In this document: in pieces, positions 8,663 to 20,065 of the stretch
Numbering within the stretch: the first letter of the stretch is position 1
Layout of the letters: the number at the start of each line of letters is the position of its first letter
Source: Acidobacteriota bacterium
GTDB taxonomy: Bacteria; Acidobacteriota; Terriglobia; UBA7540
Direction: 5' to 3'
DNA length: 64,000 bases
Assembly: GCA_902812365.1 (NCBI GenBank)
Contig: CADDZC010000009.1
Coordinates: 19,868 to 83,867 of the forward strand
Translations under genes and position numbers: made by a program
Notes under the pieces: model-generated
Told to the model about the DNA's origin: nothing
Databases searched by the model: none
Seen by the model: only the letters and a program-made list of their open reading frames with translations

Positions 8663-10507
8663 ATGGCAACAACCCAACTGGTGGTAACCGAAGGACAAGT
8701 TTCTCCTGATCAGCGACGGGTGGTCAACGACCTCAGCATCCAGGTGGCGACGGTCAACGGCTCAGGAAGCCAAAGCTCCAATTTAGTGCTTCTACGAGCC
8801 ATTTTTCAAATGGGCGTTCCCGTCTCCGGTAAAAACCTCTTCCCTTCCAACATCGCGGGCCTTCCGACGTGGTTCACGATTCGCGCCTCCAAGTACGGCT
8901 ACGTGGGCCGGCGCAAGGAGATCGATTTTCTCGTGGCCATGAATCCCGAGACCGCCGAAGAAGACGTGGCGTCACTCGAACCGGGGGCCGCCTGCGTGTA
9001 CGACGAGAAACTCGACCTCCGCCGATTGCGCCGCGACGTCGCGTTCTACGCCGTCCCGTTTGACAAGTTGGTGGCGCCGATCTGCCCGGACCCCCGCCTC
9101 CGCAAGCTGGTTCGTAACATGATTTACGTCGGCGTGCTGGCCAAGCTGCTCGGCATCGAGATGGAGGAGATCGAGCGTGCGCTGCGCCGGCAGTTTAAGC
9201 GAAAGGTGAAGGCGGTGGATTTGAACTTCAAGGCCGTCGCCGCCGGTTACGAGTTTGCTGACCAGAATCTGGAAAAGGCCGACCGCTTTTACATCGAGCG
9301 CATGAACGCCACCGCCGGCAAGGTGCTGATTGAGGGCAACACGGCGGCGGCCCTGGGATGCCTCTTCGCCGGCGTCACGGTCGTGACGTGGTATCCCATC
9401 ACGCCTTCGTCCTCGCTGTGCGAAACCCTCATTGAATACTTGAAACGCTATCGCACCGACCCGCAGACCGGCCAGGCGACGTTCGCGGTCATTCAGGCGG
9501 AAGATGAGATGGCCGCCCTCGGTATGGCCATCGGCGCTGGCTGGGCGGGCGCCCGCGCCATGACGTCGACCTCGGGGCCGGGCATCTCGCTGATGTCGGA
9601 ATTTGTGGGCCTCGGCTATTACGCGGAAATTCCCGCCGTGATCTTCGACATCCAGCGGGTTGGACCCTCCACCGGCCTGCCCACCCGCACCGCCCAGGGC
9701 GACGTGCTCTCGAATGCCTTCCTGTCGCACGGCGATACCCAGCATCCGCTCCTGTTTCCGAGTTCGCCGGAGGAGTGTTACACGATGGCGATGGAGGCGT
9801 TTGACCTTGCCGAGGAGCTGCAGACGCCGGTGCTGGTCATGAGCGATCTGGACCTGGGCATGAACACCTGGATGTCCGACCGGTTTGCCTATCCCTCCCG
9901 GCCGCTGCGCCGCGGAAAGGTGCTCAGCGCCGAGGAGCTCGAGCGGCGGGGTGGCTTCCTGCGTTACCGGGACGTCGACGGCGATGGCATCGGCTACCGA
10001 ACCCTCCCCGGCACGAATCATCCGGCGGCCGGATACTTTACCCGCGGAAGCGGACACGACGAGCGGGCCATTTACAGCGAGAGGCCGGATGTCTACGTCC
10101 AGAATGTCGACCGCCTGGCGCGAAAATTTGAGACCGCGCGGAAGAAGGTTCCGGCGCCGGTGGTCGAGGAGGCCGAAGGCGCCGAGATCGGCATCATCGC
10201 CTACGGCACGACCCACTGGGCGGTTGTCGAATGTCTCGACCAGTTGCGGCAGGAGTATCACTTGCCCGCCAGCTACTGCCGCCTCCGGGCGTACCCGTTC
10301 GCGGACGCGGTGTGGGACTTCGTCGCCCGCCATCAGCGCCTCTACGTCGTCGAGCAGAACCGCGACGGGCAGCTCTGCAGCCTGCTGAAGCTCGACCGGC
10401 GCCTCGCGGACGCCGCCAAATTGCGGAGCGTCCGCCATTACAACGGCCTGCCGGTCGACGCGCGCAGCATCACCGACGCCATTGTGGCGCAGGAGGGATT
10501 GAACTAA
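8663..10507 (+). CDS. korA: 2-oxoacid:ferredoxin oxidoreductase, fused gamma-alpha subunit
   Basis: 614 residues. The first ~200 are the gamma (POR-type) domain; from about residue 210, EGNTAAALGC begins the alpha-subunit pyrimidine-binding domain with WYPITPSSSL. The enzyme oxidatively decarboxylates a 2-oxoacid to acyl-CoA with reduction of ferredoxin. The alpha-gamma fusion followed by a separate beta subunit is the usual KorAB architecture and favours 2-oxoglutarate, but pyruvate or branched-chain oxoacids cannot be excluded from sequence. The beta subunit starts one base after the stop codon. The ATG at 8663 has AGGGGGA about 16 bases upstream. Confidence 0.88.
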   Translation: MATTQLVVTEGQVSPDQRRVVNDLSIQVATVNGSGSQSSNLVLLRAIFQMGVPVSGKNLFPSNIAGLPTWFTIRASKYGYVGRRKEIDFLVAMNPETAEEDVASLEPGAACVYDEKLDLRRLRRDVAFYAVPFDKLVAPICPDPRLRKLVRNMIYVGVLAKLLGIEMEEIERALRRQFKRKVKAVDLNFKAVAAGYEFADQNLEKADRFYIERMNATAGKVLIEGNTAAALGCLFAGVTVVTWYPITPSSSLCETLIEYLKRYRTDPQTGQATFAVIQAEDEMAALGMAIGAGWAGARAMTSTSGPGISLMSEFVGLGYYAEIPAVIFDIQRVGPSTGLPTRTAQGDVLSNAFLSHGDTQHPLLFPSSPEECYTMAMEAFDLAEELQTPVLVMSDLDLGMNTWMSDRFAYPSRPLRRGKVLSAEELERRGGFLRYRDVDGDGIGYRTLPGTNHPAAGYFTRGSGHDERAIYSERPDVYVQNVDRLARKFETARKKVPAPVVEEAEGAEIGIIAYGTTHWAVVECLDQLRQEYHLPASYCRLRAYPFADAVWDFVARHQRLYVVEQNRDGQLCSLLKLDRRLADAAKLRSVRHYNGLPVDARSITDAIVAQEGLN

Positions 10508-10508
10508 C

Positions 10509-11549
10509 ATGGCCACCACCCTGCCCCCGCCGCGGAAACTCAACCGCATCGGCCTCGATCAAGCCGCTTACAAAGGCAACAAAACGACGTTGTGCGCCGG
10601 CTGCGGCCACAATGCCATCAGCGAGCGCATCATTGAAGCCTTTTATGAGATGGGCGTCGAACCTTACCGCGTCGCCAAGATGTCGGGCATCGGCTGCTCG
10701 TCGAAGAGTCCGGCGTATTTTCTCAAAAGCTCCCACGGCTTCAACGCCGTTCACGGCCGCATGCCTTCGGTCGCCACCGGAGCGCTCGTGGCCAACCGCA
10801 CGCTGATCATGATCGGCGTGAGCGGCGACGGGGACACCGCGTCCATCGGGATCGGGCAGTTTGTTCACCTGATGCGCCGCAATTTGCCCATCATTTACAT
10901 CATCGAAGATAACGGCTGTTACGGCCTGACGAAGGGGCAGTTTTCGGCCACGGCCGACGTCGGATCGAAGCTCAAAACCGGGGTGGTCAACGAACTGCCG
11001 TCCATCGATACCTGCGCCCTGGCCATCGAGTTGGGGGCCACCTTTGTGGCGCGCTCGTTTTCGGGCGACAAGAAACAGCTGCTGGCCCTGCTCCAGGCCG
11101 CCATCGCCCACCGCGGCACGGTGATGCTCGACGTCATTTCGCCTTGCGTCACGTTCAACGACCACGACGGCTCGACCAAGAGTTACAGCTACGTGCGCGA
11201 GCACGAAGAGATTCTCGAAGACGTCAGCTTTGTGCCGTTCTTCGAGGATATCACCGTGGACTATGACCCCGGCACGACCACCGACATCGCGCTGCACGAC
11301 GGTTCCCACCTGCTGCTCAAGAAACTCGGCGTCGACTACGATCCCACCAGCAAAGCCGAGGCGCTGCGGGTGCTCACCGAATCGCACGAGAAAGGCGAGG
11401 TGCTGACGGGTCTTTTTTATGTGGATACCCGCCGGCCCCATTTCATCGATCTGCTCCATCTCGTCGATGAGCCGCTCGCCACGTTGCCCGAATCCCGCGT
11501 TCGCCCGCCGCAAAGCGTGCTGGACGAAGTCATGGAAGAGCACCGCTAA
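10509..11549 (+). CDS. korB: 2-oxoacid:ferredoxin oxidoreductase, beta subunit (TPP-binding)
   Basis: 346 residues. CAGCGH near the N-terminus, GIGCSSKSP, and the thiamine-diphosphate motif starting GDGDTASIGIGQ followed by EDNGCYGLTKGQ are typical of the KorB/PorB family. It binds TPP and the [4Fe-4S] cluster that passes electrons to ferredoxin. It follows korA with a single-base gap and is the last gene of the unit; the SDR gene downstream is convergent. Confidence 0.92.
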   Translation: MATTLPPPRKLNRIGLDQAAYKGNKTTLCAGCGHNAISERIIEAFYEMGVEPYRVAKMSGIGCSSKSPAYFLKSSHGFNAVHGRMPSVATGALVANRTLIMIGVSGDGDTASIGIGQFVHLMRRNLPIIYIIEDNGCYGLTKGQFSATADVGSKLKTGVVNELPSIDTCALAIELGATFVARSFSGDKKQLLALLQAAIAHRGTVMLDVISPCVTFNDHDGSTKSYSYVREHEEILEDVSFVPFFEDITVDYDPGTTTDIALHDGSHLLLKKLGVDYDPTSKAEALRVLTESHEKGEVLTGLFYVDTRRPHFIDLLHLVDEPLATLPESRVRPPQSVLDEVMEEHR

Positions 11550-11584
11550 GCCTCACCGCGAACCCCCCGGACCGCTCCCACCTC

Positions 11585-12349
11585 TTATTGCGCCATGAGC
11601 CCGCCATCGACCACCAGGGCGTGTCCGGTCACGAAGGACGAGGCTTCCGAGAAAAGCCACACCACCGCCGCCGCGACCTCTTCCGGCGTTCCGAGGCGTC
11701 CCACCGGCTCCACCTTCCGGATCCAGGGCTCGAAATCGGGGTGATCCCGCGCGTAAGCCTCGGTCATGGGAGTGGCGACAAAGCCTGGGCAGACGGCGTT
11801 AATCCGGATTCCCATCCGGGCATACTCGAGCGCCGCCGTCTTGGTGAGTTGAATCACGCCGCCTTTGGCCGCGCTGTAGGCCGGCTGGCCCCGCAGGCCC
11901 ACCAGCCCCGCCACCGACGCGTTATTGACAATCACTCCTCCGCCTTGCCGCAGCATCTGGGCGAGCTCGTATTTCATGCACAGCCAGACGCCCTTCAGGT
12001 TGACGCCGATCGTGCGATCCCAGTTCTCTTCGCTGCACTCCGCCGTGCGGGCCGTTTCGCCGCTGGTTCCGGCGTTGTTGAAGGCACCATCCAGCCGCCC
12101 GTAGGCCGCCACTGCCTTGGCGACGAGAGCCTCCACCTCGGCGGCGCGGGTGACGTCGGCGGGGACGAACATCGCCTCGCCGTGAGCTTGGCGGATGAGG
12201 TTTGCCGTCTCCTCGCCTTCCGCCCGGCGACGGCCGCTGATCGCCACTTTGGCGCCTTCTCGCGCCAAGGCCAGCGCCGCGGCGCGCCCGATCCCCGAGC
12301 CTCCGCCCGTCACCAACACCGCCCTTTGCGCCAGCAACCCGCTCGACAC
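11585..12349 (-). CDS. Short-chain dehydrogenase/reductase (SDR, classical type)
   Basis: 254 residues from a GTG start at 12349. The frame is open much further upstream, but that part overlaps the rlmD-like gene, and AGGAGGGG sits five bases before this GTG. The Rossmann motif TGGGSGIG is near residue 13, NNAG follows, and the catalytic Ser (NNASVAG), Tyr and Lys (YSAAKGG) are present. The C-terminal DGGLMAQ end is typical of glucose/3-oxoacyl-ACP-like SDRs. Starts ten bases after the stop of the rlmD-like gene, so it is co-transcribed. Substrate unknown. Confidence 0.9.
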   Translation of the reverse strand: MSSGLLAQRAVLVTGGGSGIGRAAALALAREGAKVAISGRRRAEGEETANLIRQAHGEAMFVPADVTRAAEVEALVAKAVAAYGRLDGAFNNAGTSGETARTAECSEENWDRTIGVNLKGVWLCMKYELAQMLRQGGGVIVNNASVAGLVGLRGQPAYSAAKGGVIQLTKTAALEYARMGIRINAVCPGFVATPMTEAYARDHPDFEPWIRKVEPVGRLGTPEEVAAAVVWLFSEASSFVTGHALVVDGGLMAQ

Positions 12350-12359
12350 GGAACCCCTC

Positions 12360-13640
12360 CTACGCCGCCTGGCCAGCGCCGCGCGCCAGTTTGACCAGGC
12401 TTTCGATGTGGTAGGTCTGCGGAAAGAAATCGAACAGCTCGACCCCTTCAATTCCATACCCCCCTCCGGCCAGCTCACCCAGATCCCGAGCCAGGGTCGG
12501 CGGGCTGCAGGAGACATAGTGAATTCGGCGCGGGCGCAGTTGGATGAGCCGTCGCAGAGCGGCGGCTCCGACTCCGGCTCGCGGCGGATCCAGCACGACC
12601 AGGTCGGGCTCCGCCACCGGGGCGCGGCGCAGAAAATCAAACGCCGTGGCGCAGATCGGAAGGACGTGGTCAAATCCGGCGGCGCGCCGGTTGGAGTCGA
12701 GGTCGGAGACCGCCGCCGCGCTGGCCTCGACGGCGATCACGCGCCGGAAACGGCGCGCCAGCGGCAGCGTGAAAAGCCCGACGCCGGCGAAAAGGTCGAA
12801 GGCCAGGTCGCCCTCGGCGTCGGCAGCGGCCGATACCAGGTCGCTGACCAGATATCGCGAGGCTTGAAAGAAGGCGCCGGGGCTGACCCGATACCGGAAA
12901 TCGCCGGCCTGATATCTCAGGGTTTCACCGGCCAATAGCCGCGGGTCGGAGCCTTCGGCGCGAACGGCGATGGCGGTCACGCCGGCCGGCGCGCGCGAAA
13001 GTTCGGCGAGCTCCGCGGCCGCTTCGCGGCTGGCCCGGTTCAGCGCCACCGTCAGCATGACGCTCTGATCGCGATCGTCGGCCAGCAGGGTGACAGCCCG
13101 GAATTCGGCGAGGCGCGGCGACCATTCCGGCCGGTGCAATTCGGCGAGCACAGCGTTCAGCTGCGGCGAAAGAATCAGGCACCTGTCAATCGGGCAAACC
13201 CGGTGTGACGCCGCCTCCAAGAAGCCGAGCGCCATCCCGCCGTCCGGCTGCCGCGCCGCTTTCAGTTCCGCCTGGTTACGATACTCCCAGGCAGGGCCGG
13301 CGTGAACCGGGATGGGGCCGTCCCAGACAATTTTTCCGATCCGGCGCAACGTCTCGCGAAGGATTTCACGCTTGATCATTCCCTGATTTTCGGCGTCCAA
13401 GTGCTGGTAGTGGCAGCCACCGCACCGCCCGAAGTACGGGCAAGGCGGGTCTATCCGTTGCGGCGCCGGCTCGACCACCTCCAGCAGGCGCGCGTGGATG
13501 ACGCCCTTGGCTCGCCGCACCGGCTCGACCCGCACCCGTTCGCCCGGCAGGGCGCGGGGCACGAGCACCGGATGCCCCTCGTGATAGCCGAGCGCAGCGC
13601 CTCCGTAGACGAGTTTCTGCGGGATCAATTCAAACGGCAT
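12360..13640 (-). CDS. RlmD/RlmC/TrmA-family RNA (uracil-C5)-methyltransferase
   Basis: 426 residues. An N-terminal TRAM-like domain leads to a CPYFGRCGGC cluster that, with a later CPIDRC, supplies Cys ligands for a [4Fe-4S] cluster as in RlmD. The SAM-binding FDLFAGVGLFTLPLA motif and LDPPRAG follow, then the nucleophilic Cys in SCSPPTLARDL (Ser replaces the usual Asn of SCNPATLARDL) and the catalytic Glu in HIESLVKL. It methylates a uracil C5 in rRNA or tRNA; the exact target position cannot be told from sequence. It leads the SDR gene in a two-gene unit. Confidence 0.88.
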   Translation of the reverse strand: MPFELIPQKLVYGGAALGYHEGHPVLVPRALPGERVRVEPVRRAKGVIHARLLEVVEPAPQRIDPPCPYFGRCGGCHYQHLDAENQGMIKREILRETLRRIGKIVWDGPIPVHAGPAWEYRNQAELKAARQPDGGMALGFLEAASHRVCPIDRCLILSPQLNAVLAELHRPEWSPRLAEFRAVTLLADDRDQSVMLTVALNRASREAAAELAELSRAPAGVTAIAVRAEGSDPRLLAGETLRYQAGDFRYRVSPGAFFQASRYLVSDLVSAAADAEGDLAFDLFAGVGLFTLPLARRFRRVIAVEASAAAVSDLDSNRRAAGFDHVLPICATAFDFLRRAPVAEPDLVVLDPPRAGVGAAALRRLIQLRPRRIHYVSCSPPTLARDLGELAGGGYGIEGVELFDFFPQTYHIESLVKLARGAGQAA

Positions 13641-13706
13641 ATCCCATCCGCGATCGCGCCGCCGCGCGCGCCCGCTCGGTCGCGGCGCGGCGGAGAGGCC
13701 GCTCGA

Positions 13707-14417
13707 TTACAGATAGAATAGGCTCAACCTCGGAATTCGGTAATGCTCATAAAGCCGCTTTTTCACCAACTGCCGCTCAAAGGATTCAATCTGGAGCCCG
13801 GTCATCTTTCGCCGGCACGAATCCAGTTCGCGCTCAACTTCGGCGCGAAGGCGCGCCAGTAGTTCCACGCTGGCGCCGCGGGTAACGGAGGCCGTCATCT
13901 TCTCCTCGAGCGCCGACAGACGATTTTCCAACAGCTCGAGGTCGGCAAGCTGGGCCGGATCTTCCGCCAGGCGCCTCAGCGCCGCCGCACATTCGTCGAG
14001 GTCGCTGGCCACCGCCGCGGCCCCGTTTTGGCGGGCACTAAGGCTCGCCGCCTCGAGCGCCAGGGCGTTTTGTTGCAGATAAGCTCGAATCTCCGCAGGG
14101 GTAAAAGGTGTGGCCTCAGAAGCCGCCCCCACCTTTCGCGCGCCACCCTCGTTGGAAGCCGTCTTCAATTCCTCCGCCACCTCGAGCACGCTTTGTGAGC
14201 AATAAGCCAGCCCGTTGATCTTTCGGAACCGCCCGGGCCGCTTCTGAAACCTCTCAAACGTCCGCTCAATGCCCCTCAGCACGGCTTCGAGCGGAATGCC
14301 GGCTTCTTTCCACGACTCGACGAGCGCCCAATCGAGCGGAGAGAGCAACGTCGGCGTTCCGCGGTGCCGGCTAAAGCAGTCTTCGACATCGGTAAAGTAG
14401 TTGAAGTATTGTCCCAC
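13707..14417 (-). CDS. Conserved-looking hypothetical protein with coiled-coil C-terminal half
   Basis: 236 residues, no family recognised with certainty. The N-terminus (MGQYFNYFTDVEDCFSRHRG) contains aromatic and charged positions that look structured; SPLDWALVESWKEAGIPLE followed by a helical region resembles small helical domains used in replication or regulation. From about residue 115 on it is strongly helical and Leu/Glu/Arg-rich, probably coiled coil. It sits about 100 bases after coaX in the valS-birA-coaX strand group. Cytoplasmic, no signal peptide or membrane segment. Confidence 0.7.
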   Translation of the reverse strand: MGQYFNYFTDVEDCFSRHRGTPTLLSPLDWALVESWKEAGIPLEAVLRGIERTFERFQKRPGRFRKINGLAYCSQSVLEVAEELKTASNEGGARKVGAASEATPFTPAEIRAYLQQNALALEAASLSARQNGAAAVASDLDECAAALRRLAEDPAQLADLELLENRLSALEEKMTASVTRGASVELLARLRAEVERELDSCRRKMTGLQIESFERQLVKKRLYEHYRIPRLSLFYL

Positions 14418-14516
14418 GTTTGACTCGCCGGGCTGCGCCGGCCCGACCCGCCGCGCTTTCCGGTCCGAAAGCGCGTCATGGATTCGTGACCTCAGCCCTC
14501 CCGGCCCCGCGGCGGC

Positions 14517-15323
14517 TCATCGGGAGCTTCGGGCTCCCGCCGTCGGACCGGCGCCGGCCGCGTTGCGCTCGTAAATGATTCTCAGGCCTTCGAGCGTCAG
14601 GGTGGCGTCCACCGGGGGCTTGTATTTCGATGCTCCCGCCACCAGTGCCGCCTGCCCGCCGGTGGCGATCACCCGGGTCTTTCCGCCCATCACCTCCAGC
14701 AGGCGATCGAGGATGCCGTCGACGAGACCCACCGCCCCGTAAAAGAGCCCAGACTGCATGCTCGAAACCGTGCTGGTGCCGATCACGCGTTGCGGCTGGC
14801 GGATTTCGACCCGCGGCAGGCGCGCGGCGCGCTCGAAAAGCGCCTCGGCGCTGATGCCAAGGCCCGGCGCGATGACCCCTCCCAAATATTCGCCGCGCTC
14901 GGAAACGCAATCGAACGTGATCGCGGTGCCGAAGTCGACGATCACGCACGGCCCGCCGTATTTCTCCCAGGCAGCTACACTGTTGGCGATACGATCGGCG
15001 CCCACTTCAAGCGGATTATCATAATGAATGGCCATGCCGGTGCGGATGCCGGGCTCGAGAAACAGCGCTGGCAGATGAAAGTATTTCTGCGCCATTTCGC
15101 CGAGCAGCGAGTTGAGCGGAGGCACGACGCTGGCAATCATGATCCCGGAAATTTTGTTGGCCTGAATGCCGTCCAGGGTAAACAGATTCCGAATGAGGAT
15201 GCCGTATTCGTCGGCTGTCTGTTCGGCGTTGGTCGTCAGCCGCCAGTGGGCCCGAAGCTCCCGGCCGGCGAAAACCCCCAGCACCGTGTTGGTATTTCCG
15301 ACGTCGACGACCAGCAACATCAT
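14517..15323 (-). CDS. coaX: Type III pantothenate kinase
   Basis: 268 residues. The ASKHA nucleotide-binding start LVVDVGNTNTVLG, the catalytic-Asp motif GADRIAN and the FGTAITFD motif define CoaX, which phosphorylates pantothenate in the first step of coenzyme A synthesis. Type III enzymes need a monovalent cation and are not feedback-inhibited by CoA. It lies 65 bases downstream of birA, a pairing common in bacteria that encode coaX. The last few residues are an unconserved Arg/Ser tail. Confidence 0.95.
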   Translation of the reverse strand: MMLLVVDVGNTNTVLGVFAGRELRAHWRLTTNAEQTADEYGILIRNLFTLDGIQANKISGIMIASVVPPLNSLLGEMAQKYFHLPALFLEPGIRTGMAIHYDNPLEVGADRIANSVAAWEKYGGPCVIVDFGTAITFDCVSERGEYLGGVIAPGLGISAEALFERAARLPRVEIRQPQRVIGTSTVSSMQSGLFYGAVGLVDGILDRLLEVMGGKTRVIATGGQAALVAGASKYKPPVDATLTLEGLRIIYERNAAGAGPTAGARSSR

Positions 15324-15388
15324 CGCTCGCCCCTGGCGGGCCTGGCCGAAACGAGGTCGCGCCTGCCGGCCGCCGCCAGCTCACCGAT

Positions 15389-16378
15389 TTATTTTACTTC
15401 GACGATTTCCCCGGCCACGAGCGACTCCTCGCGCCCGTCGTCCCGCCGCACGCGAAGCGCCCCGCTCGGTTCCAGCCCCAGGGTGACGGCACAAAACTCC
15501 CCCTCGCCGCTCACCACGCGGATTCGCTTCCCGCACGCGTAGCTGGAAACCGCGGCCCACCGCTCGGCAATCACGCCGCTGCCCTGTTGGAGCAAAAGCT
15601 GATAGTACGTCTCCAGGTGCTTCAACAAGCTGATCAGGATCGGCAACCTGGCCTGGAGCTTGCCGGTTTCCAGGTAAATCGAGGTCGCGATGGTTCTCAG
15701 TTTGGGCGGCAGTTGACGGTGATTGACGTTAATGCCGATCCCGATCACCACAGCGTGAAGACAATCCACTTCAGCGTTCATTTCGGTGAGGATGCCGCAC
15801 AGCTTGCGCCCCGCCACGAGCAAGTCATTGGGCCAGCGGATATCGGCGTCCAGGCCGGTTGAGGATTCGACCGCGTCATGCGCCGCCACGGCGGCCATCA
15901 GAGTCAGCGCCGGGGCCGCTGATGGCGGCAGCGGAGGACGAAGAAGAATCGAAGAGTAGATTCCACTCGACCGCTCCGAATGCCACGCTCGGCCAAAACG
16001 TCCGCGTCCGGCCGTCTGTTCTTCGGCCAGCACCACCGTCCCGTGCGGCGCTCCCTGAGATGCCAGCTCGAAGGCGTCATCGTTGGTCGAGCCGGTCTTC
16101 AGGTAATGGACCACCTTGTGGCCGATGTGACCTTGGCTAAACTCGGGCTCGATGAGGCTGGGCGCCAAAATATCCGGCAGTTTGCCCAACTGGTAGCCAG
16201 CCGCCGGATGACCCTTGATGTCAACGCCCATCTGGCGCAATTTTTCCACCCAGGACCACACGGCCGAGCGAGTAACTCCAATTTCTTCAGCTACTTTCGG
16301 TCCTGGAACCACCACGGTGGCGTTCTTGACCAGTAGGTGAATCAGCTTGTCAATCCGTTGATCAGTGGCGCGTGGCAT
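15389..16378 (-). CDS. birA: Biotin--[acetyl-CoA carboxylase] ligase with N-terminal HTH (BirA)
   Basis: 329 residues. The first ~65 form a winged helix-turn-helix (VAEEIGVTRSAVWSWVEKL), so this is the bifunctional ligase/biotin-operon repressor form. The ligase domain has GSTNDDAFELA, the biotinyl-AMP loop TAGRGRFGRAW, and KLCGILTEM; the C-terminal SH3-like domain completes it. It activates biotin to biotinyl-5'-AMP and transfers it to carboxyl carrier protein. No biotin synthesis genes are in this window, so its operator targets lie elsewhere. A TTGAAA / TAGAAT pair at 16454-16484 may be its promoter. Confidence 0.94.
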   Translation of the reverse strand: MPRATDQRIDKLIHLLVKNATVVVPGPKVAEEIGVTRSAVWSWVEKLRQMGVDIKGHPAAGYQLGKLPDILAPSLIEPEFSQGHIGHKVVHYLKTGSTNDDAFELASQGAPHGTVVLAEEQTAGRGRFGRAWHSERSSGIYSSILLRPPLPPSAAPALTLMAAVAAHDAVESSTGLDADIRWPNDLLVAGRKLCGILTEMNAEVDCLHAVVIGIGINVNHRQLPPKLRTIATSIYLETGKLQARLPILISLLKHLETYYQLLLQQGSGVIAERWAAVSSYACGKRIRVVSGEGEFCAVTLGLEPSGALRVRRDDGREESLVAGEIVEVK

Positions 16379-16453
16379 ACGCTGGTCTCAAAAGGAAGCC
16401 AGTTTTCGGCTGGCCCGCCGAATGGGGTCACCACGACCTGGGCTGCTCGCGAT

Positions 16454-16484
16454 ATTCTATCTTATTCATGTCAAATGATTTCAA
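16454..16484 (-). promoter_or_regulatory. Possible birA promoter in an AT-rich patch
   Basis: On the minus strand TTGAAA (16479-16484) and TAGAAT (16454-16459) stand 19 bases apart, inside the only AT-rich stretch of the 164-base valS-birA gap. The spacer is longer than ideal. Confidence 0.3.
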
Positions 16485-16542
16485 TCCGTTTCCCCGGGGC
16501 TCAAAATCCCAGCTGCGGGCGCTACCGGCCGGCTTTGGCCGA

Positions 16543-19317
<2,775 letters not shown>

Positions 19318-19359
19318 TTCCGGTTTCTCCTTGGGTGACGGTGACTGGCAGCCTGGAGT

Positions 19360-19381
19360 GCGCCGCCCCGCAAGGCGGCGC
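19360..19381. repeat. 8-bp GC hairpin in the valS leader
   Basis: GCGCCGCC (19360-19367) and GGCGGCGC (19374-19381) pair perfectly around a six-base loop, between the valS promoter and start codon. There is no U-tract, so it is not an intrinsic terminator. Confidence 0.5.
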
Positions 19382-19400
19382 TGCGGCTTGAATTCAACTC

Positions 19401-19430
19401 ACTATAGCCTCTGGCGGACGGGGGCGTCAA
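19401..19430 (-). promoter_or_regulatory. valS promoter
   Basis: On the minus strand TTGACG (19425-19430, 5 of 6) and TATAGT (19401-19406, 5 of 6) are 18 bases apart. Transcription should begin near 19394, leaving a leader of about 75 bases. Confidence 0.65.
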
Positions 19431-19540
19431 ATCGGGACGATTCGGCATTTGCGGGCCGCACACCTCCAATGCCCCGGAGGAGCACGGCCAGCAGCCCGCA
19501 CCCCCTCGCCCCGGCCGTCGGCCGGCGATGGCCATCGCCC

Positions 19541-20065
19541 TCAGCCCGAAGCGGAGCCGCCTGGGCCCTCGGAAACTTCCCGCAGCCGCCCAGTCTCGAC
19601 ATCGAACAGGAAGCCTCGGACCGGAATCGACTTGGGAATCCAGGGGTGGGATCGGAGTTTGGCCATCTGCTCCCGCAGGTTGGCCTCGAGATCGCGGAAG
19701 GAGTAGAAGCGCGCCGGGGCCACGGCGGCGGCCCCGGTTTGCTTCCACAGCCTGGCCCGCAGATCGTCATCCCTGAACGCCAGCATGCCGCAATCGGTAT
19801 GGTGAACCAGCATGAACTCGCGGGTGCCGAGCAGGTGATGGGAGATAATCAGCGAGCGCAGGGCATCATCATCCACAATGCCGCCGGCGTTGCGGATCAC
19901 GTGGGCATCGCCTTCCTTCAATCCGAGCATCCGGGAAATCACCAAGCGCGCGTCCATGCAGGCGACCACGGCCAGCCGCCGGGCAGGCGGTGCCGGCAGC
20001 CGGCCGGAGGTGAAGTGGCGCGAGTACTCCCGGTTGGCTTCTAAGACTTCATCGATAACACTCAT
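19541..20065 (-). CDS. Beta-class carbonic anhydrase
   Basis: 174 residues from the ATG at 20065, which has GGAGG about eight bases upstream; a longer open frame to 20137 is disfavoured because it has no such site and lies inside the preceding gene. Zinc ligands and the catalytic dyad are visible: C36 and D38-x-R40 in CMDAR, and H89/C92 in HHTDCG. It interconverts CO2 and bicarbonate in the cytoplasm. The short, ~170-residue form is typical of the small beta-CA subfamily. Its start overlaps the end of the S41 protease gene by 17 bases, suggesting translational coupling. Confidence 0.92.
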   Translation of the reverse strand: MSVIDEVLEANREYSRHFTSGRLPAPPARRLAVVACMDARLVISRMLGLKEGDAHVIRNAGGIVDDDALRSLIISHHLLGTREFMLVHHTDCGMLAFRDDDLRARLWKQTGAAAVAPARFYSFRDLEANLREQMAKLRSHPWIPKSIPVRGFLFDVETGRLREVSEGPGGSASG

